Of a stretch of DNA of 64,000 nucleotides, positions 7,874-17,342 are shown in pieces (positions within the stretch are counted from its first letter, which is position 1; each line of letters opens with the position of its first letter). Both the position numbers and the translations under genes were made by a program. The notes beneath the pieces are model-generated. The model was not told where the DNA came from. It saw only the letters and a list, made by a program, of their open reading frames with translations, and did no database searches. The DNA lies in the NCBI GenBank assembly GCA_015075745.1, contig JABTTW010000001.1, forward strand, positions 186,001 through 250,000, read 5' to 3'. The DNA is from Planctomycetia bacterium. GTDB taxonomy: Bacteria; Planctomycetota; Phycisphaerae; UBA1845; UTPLA1.

Positions 7874-10800
7874 TTTCGCGACCCACCTTTTTGAAGACAT
7901 CTTCTCGACTCATCGACTCCAGGCGGTTCAGATTTCGCGTGGCGTACTCGATGCGGCAGACGCCTCGGAATGCGCAGGTGCCGCATGGCGTCCAGGTGCC
8001 GAGCATCGCCGGTGTCACCGAGATGTCCCCGCCGATCCATCGGGACGCGAGCTCGCTCATCCGATTGCGCATGTGCTCTAGCAGCTCCGGCAGCTTGCCC
8101 GAGGGAATGGTGTCGGTGGCATCGAGGCTTCCCGGCGAGCCGTCCTTTTTGCGGTACACGAGGAATTTTTGGCTCCATCCTGTCTCGACCGTCGGGTCCA
8201 GCTCGTTGATCCAGTCGAAATCCACGACGCCGCGCGGACGAAAAGCCGACAGCGGCAAGGCGTCGCCCGACTCGACGTCCGAGGGGTGATCCACCTTCCT
8301 CAGACCAGCAAGCAGGGGAAGATAGAACGCACCGCCGGGCACGAGCTTTGCGCCCGCGAGTTTGTCGCCGTGATCGCGGATCACCAGCAGGTAGGAAAGC
8401 AACTGGAGGGCGAGGCCGTGATAGGCTTCGTCCAGCCTGAGGGATCGACCGAGCGACCGCTTGTAGTCAAAGACGACCGCCAGATTGGTGTCACCGACCT
8501 GAAGAACATCGACGCGATCCATCTTGCCGCGCAGCTCGATCGTCTTTCCATCTTTCGTCGTCAACAGGAGCGCGGGGAGTCCGTCTTCACCGGACATTCC
8601 GAAGGCTCGCTCGGTCGCGATCGGCTTGAGCTTCGACCCACCGAGGGAGAAACGCTCGCCTTCCTTGGCGACGGTCAACTCGCGTTCGCCACGGGCGATG
8701 GTCCGTTCGATCTTGCCGGAATCGAGTCGAATTTCCTCGGCATACCGGGGAACGGCCTGTTGGATGATCCTCGACAGGCTGCCGGCGATCTCGTCAGGAG
8801 AGGCCTCGCCAAGCGTCGTGCCCGACTCATTGAGTTCGTTGACGTATTGCTCCAAAACATCGTGATAGATTCTGCCGAGATCGAGACGGCTGAGCTCGTG
8901 CAGCGGTCGCGGCTCGAGACGCAGTCCGTAACCGACGAAATGTTGAAACGGGCATGCGGCGTAGGTCTCCAGCGCGGTGACGCTGATCCGATAGGGCTCC
9001 TTCCACAACAAGCGTCGCGCGGGCAGGGTCAAACTCGCATCGGGGCGGCGTCCCAAGGATCGCAGCGCGGCAGTCATCGTCGGATGCAATGACTCGCAAT
9101 TGCGCGTCCATTCGTAAAGGGCATGCCACGAATCGGCCTCTGCCGGATCGAGCCGTCCTTCACCGGAAGCGCGCATGCGTTCCGAGATGTGGGAGGCCAG
9201 TCCTCCGACACTGCTGATGATCGCCGCATCCGGCGGCCACGAGCGCCCCTGAGGCAGCCAGTCGGCCGCGTCGATCACTTCTGCACCCGATGCAGCACAC
9301 AGTGCAGGCATGAAAGGAGAGGCGCCAAGCGCCTTGCCCTCCTCGTCGGCCTGCGGATAACTCACCCAGAGAAACTCGCTGGGGCGGGTAAACGCGATAT
9401 ACGCCAGCATTCGCTCATCCAGAAGCCGGCTCGTCTGTTTCGCACCGAGGGCGACTCCGAATCGCTCAAGGCATGTTCGATGCTCGTCCGCAAAGATAGC
9501 CTCTTCCGCAATCCGCGCGGGAAACACCCCCTCCGAAAAACCGAGAACGAATACGGCGCGGACGGGCGGGTGACGGCTCCGTTCAATCGAGCTGACGAGC
9601 ACCTGATCGATGGTCGAAGGAACCAGGCCGAGTGTGAAGTCGGCGAGGCCGGACTCGATGACCTCGCGGAATCTTGCGCCGCTCATCGGCTCGGCGCCGA
9701 GGGTGTCGGCGGCCTCGTCGAGCAGCTTGATGAGATCGTCCCAGACCTGATCGTGCTCTGCGGCTTCGTCGATTCGACCGCTCGTCGCTGCGATCTCGGC
9801 CCACCCCGCGATGGACTCGCGCACGGCGAAACGATCCATCACCTCCATCAGCCCTTCGAGCCGGTGCTGACACGTGGGACGCATTGCCCTGTCCTTATCG
9901 CCGGGTAGCCAATCGCCGAGACGCTCCGCGATCTTGCGCCTCGATTGGTTGATTTCGTTGAGAGACGCAATGCTTTCAGGCGTCCTTCGCGCATCAGAGC
10001 CTGCCGCGCGGACAGGATACGGCCAATCCGATTCCCACAGGGCCGCGGTCGAAAGTCCGTGGGCGAGGATGTAGTTCTCGATCGCGGCGGCCGCGTCATC
10101 TTCCAGACCGGAGAGCCCGCTTTTGAGGATGGTGAGGATGCACTGGTCGAACGGCGCGCCGCCGAGGATACCCAGGACGGCGCGGACGAATTGGACCAAC
10201 GGATGATGAAAGGTCGGCCTGCGACGGTCGATGAAGTACGGGATGCCGCGTGCCGTCAGTGCGGACGATATGAGGTCGTGATACGGCGTCAAGTCGCGCA
10301 CCACGATCGCCACGTCGCGATAGCGCAGCGGGGACGAATCGCGCTGGACCATATCGACGATCGCCGCGACGGCGGCCTCTACCTCCTCACGTCGATCAAG
10401 CACGCGAATCAGATGTACGCCGCTTTCACGCGATGACTCGACCGGCCGAGGATCGGCGCCTGAGGCCGAAACATGGAAGAAGCTGCGCTCGAGTCGGGCG
10501 AGTTGGGCAGTTCGGGAAAACCGGGGCAACGATTTGCCGCCCAAGATAACGGGCTCATCTGTATGCACGCCGGCATCGCGCGCCGCGCGGGCCAAGGCAA
10601 ACCATGTACGTTCGGTTCTGGCAAAAAGAGAAAGGTCATCCGGCGCGGCGTCCAGATCGCCCACGCGTCGCATGCTCGGATCGAGGAGCAAGGCGACATC
10701 GACGTGTGCCGCCTGCGAGGCCAGCGCGACGATCATGCGGATCTGCTGCTGCGTCAGGCCAGCGAAACCGTCGATCCAGATTCGCGAGCCGTCGGGCCAA

Positions 10801-11384
10801 TCGAGGCTCGATAGGCGCGACCGGGCCAGATCGAGGACCGCCTCGGGATCGACGCGCTGCGACCCCAGGTACTCCAGATAGGCGCGGAAAATGATCGCCA
10901 TGTCGTGCAGGCGCGGGCTCGTTGGGTCGTTTTCGGTTTCCGCGGCTCGAGCGGCGCTTTCGAGGTGGTCCGGCGTGACGGCCTCCTGCAAGAGCTCGAC
11001 GATTCCCGACGCGACGGTGGCGAGAAAGCCGGCGCGATCCGACACCTTTGAGAACTCTCGCAGCCTGCGGGAGTGACGGGCGATGATGTATCGCAGGGCC
11101 ATTTGGCGACCAGTCGGCGTAATCAATGCGGGCGTGGGGCCGGATGACTCGTTGAAGATGCGATGAGCCAGTCGGCGGAAACTCAGGACGTCGCACCGTC
11201 CCAGCGCCGGGGGAGAAAGCATCGACAGCAGCGAACGCTCCATCTGCAAGCCGGCCTGCTCGGGAACGAGCATGATAAGCCGCGGGCCTTCGAGGCGACT
11301 GGACGTTAATTGGCGGCAAACTTCCGATTGGCAATAGTGCGTCTTGCCGCTTCCTGCCCGACCTGCTATGAGCCGCAGTGCCAC
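7866..11384 (-). CDS. addB: ATP-dependent nuclease subunit AddB
   Basis: 1172 residues from GTG 11384, which has AGGGAG 6 nt upstream; a longer frame to TTG-type codons near 11477 adds about 31 residues without family character. The N-terminus RLIAGRAGSGKTHY is the AddB Walker A. The C-terminal nuclease has VVFDYKRSLG (RecB-type D-x-K). Cysteines in TYAACPFQHF and TPCGTCAFRGVC give the four ligands of the AddB iron-sulfur staple. AddB is the inactivated-helicase and Chi-recognition partner of AddA in the DNA-end processing complex. It is the first gene of the minus-strand addBA operon and faces away from the glycan gene at 11492, so the 107-bp gap probably holds both promoters. Confidence 0.9.
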   Translation of the reverse strand: MALRLIAGRAGSGKTHYCQSEVCRQLTSSRLEGPRLIMLVPEQAGLQMERSLLSMLSPPALGRCDVLSFRRLAHRIFNESSGPTPALITPTGRQMALRYIIARHSRRLREFSKVSDRAGFLATVASGIVELLQEAVTPDHLESAARAAETENDPTSPRLHDMAIIFRAYLEYLGSQRVDPEAVLDLARSRLSSLDWPDGSRIWIDGFAGLTQQQIRMIVALASQAAHVDVALLLDPSMRRVGDLDAAPDDLSLFARTERTWFALARAARDAGVHTDEPVILGGKSLPRFSRTAQLARLERSFFHVSASGADPRPVESSRESGVHLIRVLDRREEVEAAVAAIVDMVQRDSSPLRYRDVAIVVRDLTPYHDLISSALTARGIPYFIDRRRPTFHHPLVQFVRAVLGILGGAPFDQCILTILKSGLSGLEDDAAAAIENYILAHGLSTAALWESDWPYPVRAAGSDARRTPESIASLNEINQSRRKIAERLGDWLPGDKDRAMRPTCQHRLEGLMEVMDRFAVRESIAGWAEIAATSGRIDEAAEHDQVWDDLIKLLDEAADTLGAEPMSGARFREVIESGLADFTLGLVPSTIDQVLVSSIERSRHPPVRAVFVLGFSEGVFPARIAEEAIFADEHRTCLERFGVALGAKQTSRLLDERMLAYIAFTRPSEFLWVSYPQADEEGKALGASPFMPALCAASGAEVIDAADWLPQGRSWPPDAAIISSVGGLASHISERMRASGEGRLDPAEADSWHALYEWTRNCESLHPTMTAALRSLGRRPDASLTLPARRLLWKEPYRISVTALETYAACPFQHFVGYGLRLEPRPLHELSRLDLGRIYHDVLEQYVNELNESGTTLGEASPDEIAGSLSRIIQQAVPRYAEEIRLDSGKIERTIARGERELTVAKEGERFSLGGSKLKPIATERAFGMSGEDGLPALLLTTKDGKTIELRGKMDRVDVLQVGDTNLAVVFDYKRSLGRSLRLDEAYHGLALQLLSYLLVIRDHGDKLAGAKLVPGGAFYLPLLAGLRKVDHPSDVESGDALPLSAFRPRGVVDFDWINELDPTVETGWSQKFLVYRKKDGSPGSLDATDTIPSGKLPELLEHMRNRMSELASRWIGGDISVTPAMLGTWTPCGTCAFRGVCRIEYATRNLNRLESMSREDVFKKVGRENE

Positions 11385-11491
11385 CAGCTGCTCCCTGGAG
11401 GAATGAAGTTGCTTCGACGACCGCCTCGCACGACGAATGCCCGATGCTAGAATGTGCTCAGGCTGCTGCGCAGTCAAGAAAGGCCTGACGA

Positions 11492-13030
11492 TTGATCCTT
11501 TCTCAGATCATTGCGAATGACTCGGCGCCGTCCGCGGGCCTGCCGGAGTGGATCACCTACTTCTTTCAATTCAAGTCGTACGCGGCATTGTTTCTCGCCG
11601 CGGCGATCGCCACGACCGCACTGACGCCGCTTTATATCCTTTATGCCCAAAGGCTGGGATGGGTCGATCGACCGGCCGGTCGCAAGCGGCACGAGCATGC
11701 GACGGCGACGATGGGCGGGCTGGTCGTCTTCGCCGTCGTCTTCGCCGGAACGCTGGTGGCGATGAACCTCGAAAACCTCGTCGGCGAGATGCTCCGCGCG
11801 CGCACGAGGCAGGTCTATGGCATCATCGCCTGTACCTGCGCGATGATCGCTCTGGGCGTGGTCGACGACCGGCACGCCGTGCGCCCGAAGGTCAAGCTGC
11901 TGGTGCAATCTGTTGTGGCACTTGCTGCCGTCCTCCTCGGCTTTCGCGTCGAGGCTGTAACGCTTCCAGGCTTTGACACACTCGTTTTGCCGGGGGTCAT
12001 CGGCGGACTGCTCTCGCTGCTGTGGATCGTCGGCATCACCAATGCGATCAATCTGACCGATGGGCTCGACGGCCTCGCGGCGGGCATCTGCCTCTTGGCG
12101 GCGATGGTCAACGCCGTGGTGGCCATCTGGCTGGGCAATCATTACATGAGCGTGATGATGGTGCTGCTGGCGGGCTCGCTGCTTGGCTTCCTGCGGTGGA
12201 ACTTCCATCCGGCTCGCGTATTTCTCGGGGATACGGGGTCGCTGGCGCTGGGGATGTTCCTTGCCCTGTCGTCTCTGCAATCCGCGCAGAAGGCGCACAC
12301 CGTGGTGATGATCCTCGTGCCGCTCTTTGCCCTCGGGTACCCCATCTTCGATACGCTTCTGGCGATTGCTCGTCGCGTTTTTCGCGGCCAGCCGCTTTTC
12401 TCGTCGGATCGCGACCACATCCATCATCGTCTGCTGGATCGAGGCCGGACGCCGAGCGCCGCGGCGATCCAGATTTACATCGCCAGCGTTATTGTCTCGC
12501 TGGTCTGCATCGCGGCCATGACGGCCAACCACTTCGTGCTGGGGCTGATTGTGGTAGGTGTCCTGGTGATGGCACTTTTCTCCGCAAGGGTGCTGGGCTA
12601 CCTCGAATGGGGCGGCTGGACGGCGCAATGGACCGGGCGGCAGGAGACGAAGATTCTGCATGCGGCTGCGCAATTGGCACGGTTGAAGATGGACGCGGGT
12701 GAAAGCGAGGATGATTTGGTTAACGCTCTTGGCACGCTGGCAACTGAAATGGACTGCGGACAGATTACGCTGACGAGCGGCCATCAAATATGCACGTGGC
12801 ATCGCCATGAGAATGTGAACCCGGTCACTCCTGATCATGCACAAGTTCAATTGCTGGAGAAGCAACTCGGCGGCGACAGGATCCTCCGATTGTATTTCTC
12901 TCCGGAGAAAACCCCTATGGGAGAGCCGCTCACCCTGCTCGAAGAATTGTGCGAACGGCTTGATCGTCGTTTCTCCCACGACAAATCGGTTCGGCAGGCT
13001 GACCCCCAAACAACTACTTTGAACGACTGA
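11492..13030 (+). CDS. WecA/MraY-family undecaprenyl-phosphate sugar-1-phosphate transferase with extra C-terminal domain
   Basis: 512 residues from TTG 11492 (AAAGG about 9 nt upstream). About ten membrane helices fill the first 370 residues. Family motifs: GWVDRPAGRKRHEH, DDRHAVRPKVKL, NLTDGLDGLAAG (catalytic Asp region), RVFLGDTGSLALG, and DRDHIHHRLLD, the HIHH loop that marks the WecA/TagO branch rather than MraY. The protein would start a lipid-linked glycan on the cytoplasmic membrane face. Residues about 375-512 are soluble and not part of the normal 330-370-residue enzyme; I do not recognise that domain. A glycosyltransferase follows after 20 bp, so the two are probably co-transcribed for an exopolysaccharide or O-antigen-like polymer. 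Confidence 0.88.
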   Translation: MILSQIIANDSAPSAGLPEWITYFFQFKSYAALFLAAAIATTALTPLYILYAQRLGWVDRPAGRKRHEHATATMGGLVVFAVVFAGTLVAMNLENLVGEMLRARTRQVYGIIACTCAMIALGVVDDRHAVRPKVKLLVQSVVALAAVLLGFRVEAVTLPGFDTLVLPGVIGGLLSLLWIVGITNAINLTDGLDGLAAGICLLAAMVNAVVAIWLGNHYMSVMMVLLAGSLLGFLRWNFHPARVFLGDTGSLALGMFLALSSLQSAQKAHTVVMILVPLFALGYPIFDTLLAIARRVFRGQPLFSSDRDHIHHRLLDRGRTPSAAAIQIYIASVIVSLVCIAAMTANHFVLGLIVVGVLVMALFSARVLGYLEWGGWTAQWTGRQETKILHAAAQLARLKMDAGESEDDLVNALGTLATEMDCGQITLTSGHQICTWHRHENVNPVTPDHAQVQLLEKQLGGDRILRLYFSPEKTPMGEPLTLLEELCERLDRRFSHDKSVRQADPQTTTLND

Positions 13031-13050
13031 ATACTCTCGGTACGGGCGTC

Positions 13051-14259
13051 ATGCCACAACATCGGCACATTCTGTTTCTCAACGAATTCTATCACCCCGA
13101 TATCTGCGCCAGCGCTGTCGTAGCGGCGGATCATCTGCCGAAGATCGCGGCCCTGCGGCCGGACTGGAACGTGTCGATCATCTGCGGCGATCGGGCGTGG
13201 GATGATCCTTCGGTGACATATCCGGCTCGGGAAGTGATCGACGGCGTCCACGTTATTCGCGTTGACCGCCCTGCCGTCAGCCGAAAAAACCTGTTTCGCC
13301 GAGCCCTCGGCTTTGCAGCATTCGGGAGAAATGCGATCCGCGCGGCGCGCAGTCTGGGTGGAATCGACATCGTCGTCGGGACGACCGCCCCACCGCAAGG
13401 CGGCGACATCGCGCGCAAGATCGCCAAGGCCTGCGGCTGCCCCTACCTCTACAAGGTGCTGGATCTATACCCCGATCTGGCGGCGGCACTGGGCAAGTCA
13501 CGGGCCAATGGTTTCATCCACCGGCGATGGCTGACGGCGGACACAAAAGCCATGCAGCAAGCGGCGGCCGTCGTCTGTATTGCCGAGCGCATGACGCGGC
13601 GCATCGCACAGACGCGCCCCGTCACCGGCGACAAGTTGCACACCATTCACGATGGCTACGATCCAAAGCGGCTTGCGACGACGACGGACAATTCATTTCG
13701 CGGGCAGCACGACCCCGACGGTCGCTTCGTGGTGCAATACGCGGGGAACATGGGCCTCTCGCATCCGTTCGATGCGATCCTCACCGCGGCGCAGCAGCTT
13801 GCGGCGGACGACCGTATCCGATTTCAGTTCATCGGCGACGGTCCACAGCGCGAGGCAATCCGACAGGGCCTGTCGCCCAACTCCGAACTGATTCCTTACC
13901 AGCCGGCGCATCTACTTGGCAGCATGCTCGCGTCGGCCGATGTCTGCCTGATCTCGCAGCACGACGCGATGTTTGACATGGCGCTGCCGTATAAGATCTA
14001 CGCCATCCTCGCGGCAGGCAGGCCCGTCATCTTCATCGGCAACCGCCGCTCGGAAATCGTCGATTGGCTTGAATCATCCGGGGCCGGCATTTGCGTCTCA
14101 CATGCTGACCCGTCGGCGCTGGTTGGGAGCATTCAGGCGCTACGCAATAATGACCAGAAACGTGCCGCGGCAGGCCGCGCGGCACGATCTCTTTTTGAGG
14201 CCCGGTTTGATTCAAACGCGGCGGCAAGGGCCTGGGTGGAACTTCTCGGGCGATGCTAG
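13051..14259 (+). CDS. Family 4-type glycosyltransferase (WbuB-like, GT-B fold)
   Basis: 402 residues from ATG 13051. It has the GT-B layout: N-terminal FLNEFYHPDICASA and a region with GTTAPPQGGDIARKIAKACGCPYLYKVLDLYPDLA, which is characteristic of WbuB/WcaI-like enzymes (the DLYPD element). The C-terminal half begins VVQYAGNMGLSHPFD and contains FIGDGPQREAI and MALPYKIYAILAAGRPVIF, where the acidic E of the E-x7-E motif is replaced by a P-Y-K-I-Y-x-x-L-A-A-G-R-P-V loop, as in WbuB. It follows the lipid-carrier sugar transferase closely and probably adds the second sugar. Donor and acceptor cannot be told from sequence. Confidence 0.85.
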   Translation: MPQHRHILFLNEFYHPDICASAVVAADHLPKIAALRPDWNVSIICGDRAWDDPSVTYPAREVIDGVHVIRVDRPAVSRKNLFRRALGFAAFGRNAIRAARSLGGIDIVVGTTAPPQGGDIARKIAKACGCPYLYKVLDLYPDLAAALGKSRANGFIHRRWLTADTKAMQQAAAVVCIAERMTRRIAQTRPVTGDKLHTIHDGYDPKRLATTTDNSFRGQHDPDGRFVVQYAGNMGLSHPFDAILTAAQQLAADDRIRFQFIGDGPQREAIRQGLSPNSELIPYQPAHLLGSMLASADVCLISQHDAMFDMALPYKIYAILAAGRPVIFIGNRRSEIVDWLESSGAGICVSHADPSALVGSIQALRNNDQKRAAAGRAARSLFEARFDSNAAARAWVELLGRC

Positions 14260-14385
14260 TGCGCGTTGCGGTCAGTGCGAAAGCACCCGGCCCGCAAGGA
14301 ATGCAATTCGCTCGAACGCTGAGCAATTTTTCGCCATCGGCCCGCCGCTTCGACAATTGCGTGCCTCAGCGTTTCAATACCACGG

Positions 14386-15579
14386 ATGACCGGACCGCTC
14401 CCCATCTCACGCCTGCGCATCTGGTCGCCGTCGATCCCCATGAAACAGAAGTTTCGCCATGCGGCGGCCGAGCGATCGACGTCTGAACCAGTCATTCTGG
14501 AGGTGGAACTTGCCGGGGGGCTCAAGGGCTACGGCGAGACGCACCCCCGAACCTACGTGACCGGCGAATCGCACGATGACATCCTGGCGGCCATTCGGGA
14601 TGTCTTTGTCCCGATCCTGGTCGGCGCCCGCCCGCAGAACTTCGGCGAGGCGATCGAGCTGGCGGCGTCGCTCCCGATCCGGGATGCGACCGGGAGGGTC
14701 ATCACGGCCACGCGCGCCGCCGTCGAGCTCGCCCTGCTGGATGCATACTCGAAGGCATTTGACAGGTCGATCGAATCCATCGCCGGATGGGTCAGCGAGA
14801 CCGTGCTGGGACCACCGGGAAGCCGAAACACGGTTCGCTTCAGCGGCGTGATCTCCAGCGGCGACGCGGGACGATCGAGGTCGTCGCTACTCAAGATGTG
14901 GCTATACGGTCTGCGTGACTTCAAACTGAAAGTCGGCGACGACGAGGACGAGGAGCGCATCGCCGCCTGCGTCAAGGCACTTGGTCGTGGACTGCGACGG
15001 GGCCGAGCGACGCTGCGGTTGGACGCCAACGGGGCGTGGAAGCTCAACGAAGCGATCAGGCGGTTGCAGGAGTGGGAGTCGCTTCCGATTTCATCCATCG
15101 AGCAGCCGCTTGAAAAAGGCGACATCGAGTCTTGGGCCGCCCTGGCTCGACAGACGAACATGCCGCTGATGGCGGACGAATCCCTGGTCACGATGGAAGA
15201 CGCCCAACTGCTGATCGCAAGGGGCGCGGCCTCGTGGTTCAACATTCGCATCAGCAAGAACGGCGGTCTCATCCCCTCGCTTCGGCTAGCCCTTCTGGCG
15301 AAGGAAAATCATGTAGACGTGCAAATGGGCTGCATGGTCGGCGAGACGAGCATCCTTTCGGCGGCGGGACGTTGGTTTCTTCAGCTTGTGCCAGATGTCG
15401 TATTCGCCGAGGGCAGCTTTGGAAAGTTCCTCCTTCGTGACGACGTTACCCGAAAACCGCTAAGGTTCGGTTACGGCGGAAGATGGCGCGCAATGGAGGG
15501 GCCCGGTCTGGGGGTTTGTGTGGACGAGTCGAAGCTCCTCGGGCTGTGCCGGCTGCCCCCGGTGATGCTGCCGTTTTGA
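14386..15579 (+). CDS. Enolase-superfamily enzyme, probable dipeptide epimerase
   Basis: 397 residues. All superfamily catalytic positions are visible: FKLKVGD (second Lys of KxK), LRLDANGAW (first metal Asp), SIEQPLE (Glu), LMADESL (Asp) and IRISKNGG (opposite-face Lys). These match the muconate lactonizing/L-Ala-D/L-Glu epimerase branch, with the N-terminal capping domain in residues 1-130. The family reaction is epimerisation of L-Ala-D-Glu from peptidoglycan recycling, but substrate varies widely in this superfamily. An insert around residues 135-180 (GSRNTVRFSGVISSGDAG) sits where the barrel begins. It is 126 bp downstream of the glycosyltransferase and could belong to the same unit. Confidence 0.8.
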   Translation: MTGPLPISRLRIWSPSIPMKQKFRHAAAERSTSEPVILEVELAGGLKGYGETHPRTYVTGESHDDILAAIRDVFVPILVGARPQNFGEAIELAASLPIRDATGRVITATRAAVELALLDAYSKAFDRSIESIAGWVSETVLGPPGSRNTVRFSGVISSGDAGRSRSSLLKMWLYGLRDFKLKVGDDEDEERIAACVKALGRGLRRGRATLRLDANGAWKLNEAIRRLQEWESLPISSIEQPLEKGDIESWAALARQTNMPLMADESLVTMEDAQLLIARGAASWFNIRISKNGGLIPSLRLALLAKENHVDVQMGCMVGETSILSAAGRWFLQLVPDVVFAEGSFGKFLLRDDVTRKPLRFGYGGRWRAMEGPGLGVCVDESKLLGLCRLPPVMLPF

Positions 15580-15781
15580 TTGTGGCCCGGCATCAGCGGG
15601 CCTGGTTGGTTCGCGTCCGGAAACAGTTCAATTCGACGACCCGTTTGCAAAGATCACGGGCAAATTCGCTGTGCGCCCCGGAATTGGCTCGTCCTCTGTT
15701 TGAATTAAGCCCTTGAGCGACATAGAGTAATGTAAGCCGCGACCGAAAACGATCCCGGCTAGATCTCTCGTCTGGAGGCCC

Positions 15782-17062
15782 ATGGCGATCGACCCTAATC
15801 CAGTCGGTCAGAAAACCGGAACCGGCGCGGACACATATCTGGGCCGGGCGGTGGTCGATGCGCGCCTTGCCACGCCCGAGGAAGTCCAGGCTTGTCTTGC
15901 CAAGCAAAAGAAGCTCGCCGCCGCCGGGACTCCCATGCAACTGTCGGAGATTCTGGTCCGAGCCGGCATTGTGACGGCCAGTCAGATCAAGCGGATCGGA
16001 AGCCCGGCCGACGACTCGATGTCTCAGTCGTTGCAGCAGATTCCCGGCTTTCAGATCATGCAGAAGATCGGCGCCGGGGCAATGGCCAGTGTTTACAAGG
16101 CCAAGCAGCTCTCGCTGGACCGGATCGTTGCCATCAAGATCCTCCCGAAGCGACTCAGCGAAGATCCGGAATTCGTCAAGCGCTTCAACGCCGAAGGGCG
16201 TGCGGCGGCCAAGCTCAACCACAACAACATCGTGCAGGCCATCGACGTCGGCGAGTACGCCGGCTACCACTACTTCGTCATGGAGTTCGTGGACGGCCAG
16301 ACCGTCTATGACGATCTCACCCGGAAGAAGGTCTATGACGAAAAGACGGCGCTTGACCTGATCATCCAGATCGCCCGAGCCCTTGAGCACTCGCACGAGA
16401 AGGGGTTCATCCACCGGGATGTGAAGCCCAAGAACATCATGATCACTAAGGACGGCACGGCGAAGCTCGCCGACATGGGCCTCGCCCGTCAGGCGGACGA
16501 CGCCGAGGCCGCCGCAGCAGAGAAGGGCCGCGCCTTCGGTACCCCGTATTACATCTCTCCGGAACAGGTCCGGGGCGTTGGGGACGTCGATTTCCGAGCC
16601 GACATCTACTCCCTGGGCGCGACGCTCTATCACATGGTAACGGGCAAGGTGCCGTTTGAGGGGCCGACCCCGGCCGCCATCATGCAAAAACACCTCAAAG
16701 AGCCGCTGGTACCGCCGGACCACCTCAACCCGAAGCTATCGACGGGACTGGCCGAGGTGACCGAACGCATGATGGCCAAGGACCGCGACAAGCGGTACGC
16801 CAATACCCACGATCTTTTGACCGACCTTGAACGAGTGTCTCGCGGCGAAGCCCCGTTGCAGGCCCGAGAGAAATACGATGACAGTGTCCTGGAGACGCTT
16901 GCCTCGGGCCAAGAGGCTGAGTACGACGGGCAGGATTATTCAGGATACGCGCAGAACATGCCGGGTCGGGCGGGCGGTTCAATCAATTCAGGGCTTCTTG
17001 TCGGCGTCATTATTGAAGGCGTCGTTATTCTCATCCTCCTGCTAATACTGATACTCAGATAA
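15782..17062 (+). CDS. Ser/Thr protein kinase with N-terminal MshEN-like domain and C-terminal membrane anchor
   Basis: 426 residues from ATG 15782. Residues about 17-75 (LGRAVVDARLATPEEVQACL... and LSEILVRAGIVTASQIKRIG) have two leucine/glycine units spaced like the MshEN domain of GspE/PilB ATPases, which binds c-di-GMP in some members. The Hanks kinase covers about 88-350: IGAGAMASVY glycine loop, VAIKIL Lys, HRDVKPKN catalytic loop (RD type), DMGLA in place of DFG, GTPYYISPEQ, DIYSLGATLYHM. A hydrophobic helix at the extreme C-terminus (GLLVGVIIEGVVILILLL) anchors it, placing kinase and MshEN-like domains in the cytoplasm with no outer domain. The DFG-to-DMG change is tolerated in many active bacterial kinases. 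Confidence 0.88.
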   Translation: MAIDPNPVGQKTGTGADTYLGRAVVDARLATPEEVQACLAKQKKLAAAGTPMQLSEILVRAGIVTASQIKRIGSPADDSMSQSLQQIPGFQIMQKIGAGAMASVYKAKQLSLDRIVAIKILPKRLSEDPEFVKRFNAEGRAAAKLNHNNIVQAIDVGEYAGYHYFVMEFVDGQTVYDDLTRKKVYDEKTALDLIIQIARALEHSHEKGFIHRDVKPKNIMITKDGTAKLADMGLARQADDAEAAAAEKGRAFGTPYYISPEQVRGVGDVDFRADIYSLGATLYHMVTGKVPFEGPTPAAIMQKHLKEPLVPPDHLNPKLSTGLAEVTERMMAKDRDKRYANTHDLLTDLERVSRGEAPLQAREKYDDSVLETLASGQEAEYDGQDYSGYAQNMPGRAGGSINSGLLVGVIIEGVVILILLLILILR

Positions 17063-17248
17063 TCGGCGAGTCCATCCGCTCGACGGTCTCCCCCTCAGAA
17101 TTCTGAAGGCGTTTTGGCGCGCGGGTTGCTAGTTGGGGCGTACGTTGTCATGCACGGAAGCGTACGCCGTGCGCAGTCCCTTCGACTCGAATAAGTGGAT
17201 GGCGAAAAGAAAAAACATTTCGCCAATTTTTCGCTGGCGTTTCCCTGA

Positions 17249-17342
17249 GGCGATTGTTAGTATTCGCCCCGCCGCACAATTAAGCGCTCAGGGAGGTAAT
17301 AATCACCAAAGCGCTTCTGATGCCTGACAAGGATGTCAGGCA
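17249..17342 (+). ncRNA. Candidate structured leader RNA (pseudoknot, crcB/fluoride-riboswitch-like topology) upstream of the sigma factor
   Basis: The 386-bp gap between kinase and sigma gene holds a compact fold. P1 is GGCGA (17249-17253) with TCGCC (17264-17268). P2 is AAGCGCT (17282-17288) with AGCGCTT (17310-17316). CTGATG follows P2, then CTGACA (17324-17329), which can pair with TGTTAG in the P1 loop (17255-17260, one G-U). A perfect 9-bp hairpin TGCCTGACA/TGTCAGGCA (17321-17342) uses the same CTGACA and so excludes the pseudoknot. The layout and the GGCGAT and CTGATG elements recall the fluoride riboswitch, but the P1 loop is longer and several usual bases differ. The rest of the gap (17063-17248 and 17343-17447) shows only a weak GGCGAAA/TTTCGCC inverted repeat. 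Confidence 0.35.

Noticed and set aside
11474..13009. A 511-codon open frame antisense to the WecA-like gene
   Set aside because: The plus strand has unmistakable family motifs; the antisense product is rich in R, H and Q with no domain.
15593..16723. A 376-codon minus-strand frame under the MshEN-kinase gene
   Set aside because: Kinase motifs on the plus strand are complete, so the antisense frame is not real.
17321..17342. Treating the perfect 9-bp hairpin before the sigma gene as a simple terminator
   Set aside because: No T-run follows it, and it shares a strand with a possible pseudoknot, so it is reported as part of the leader RNA instead.
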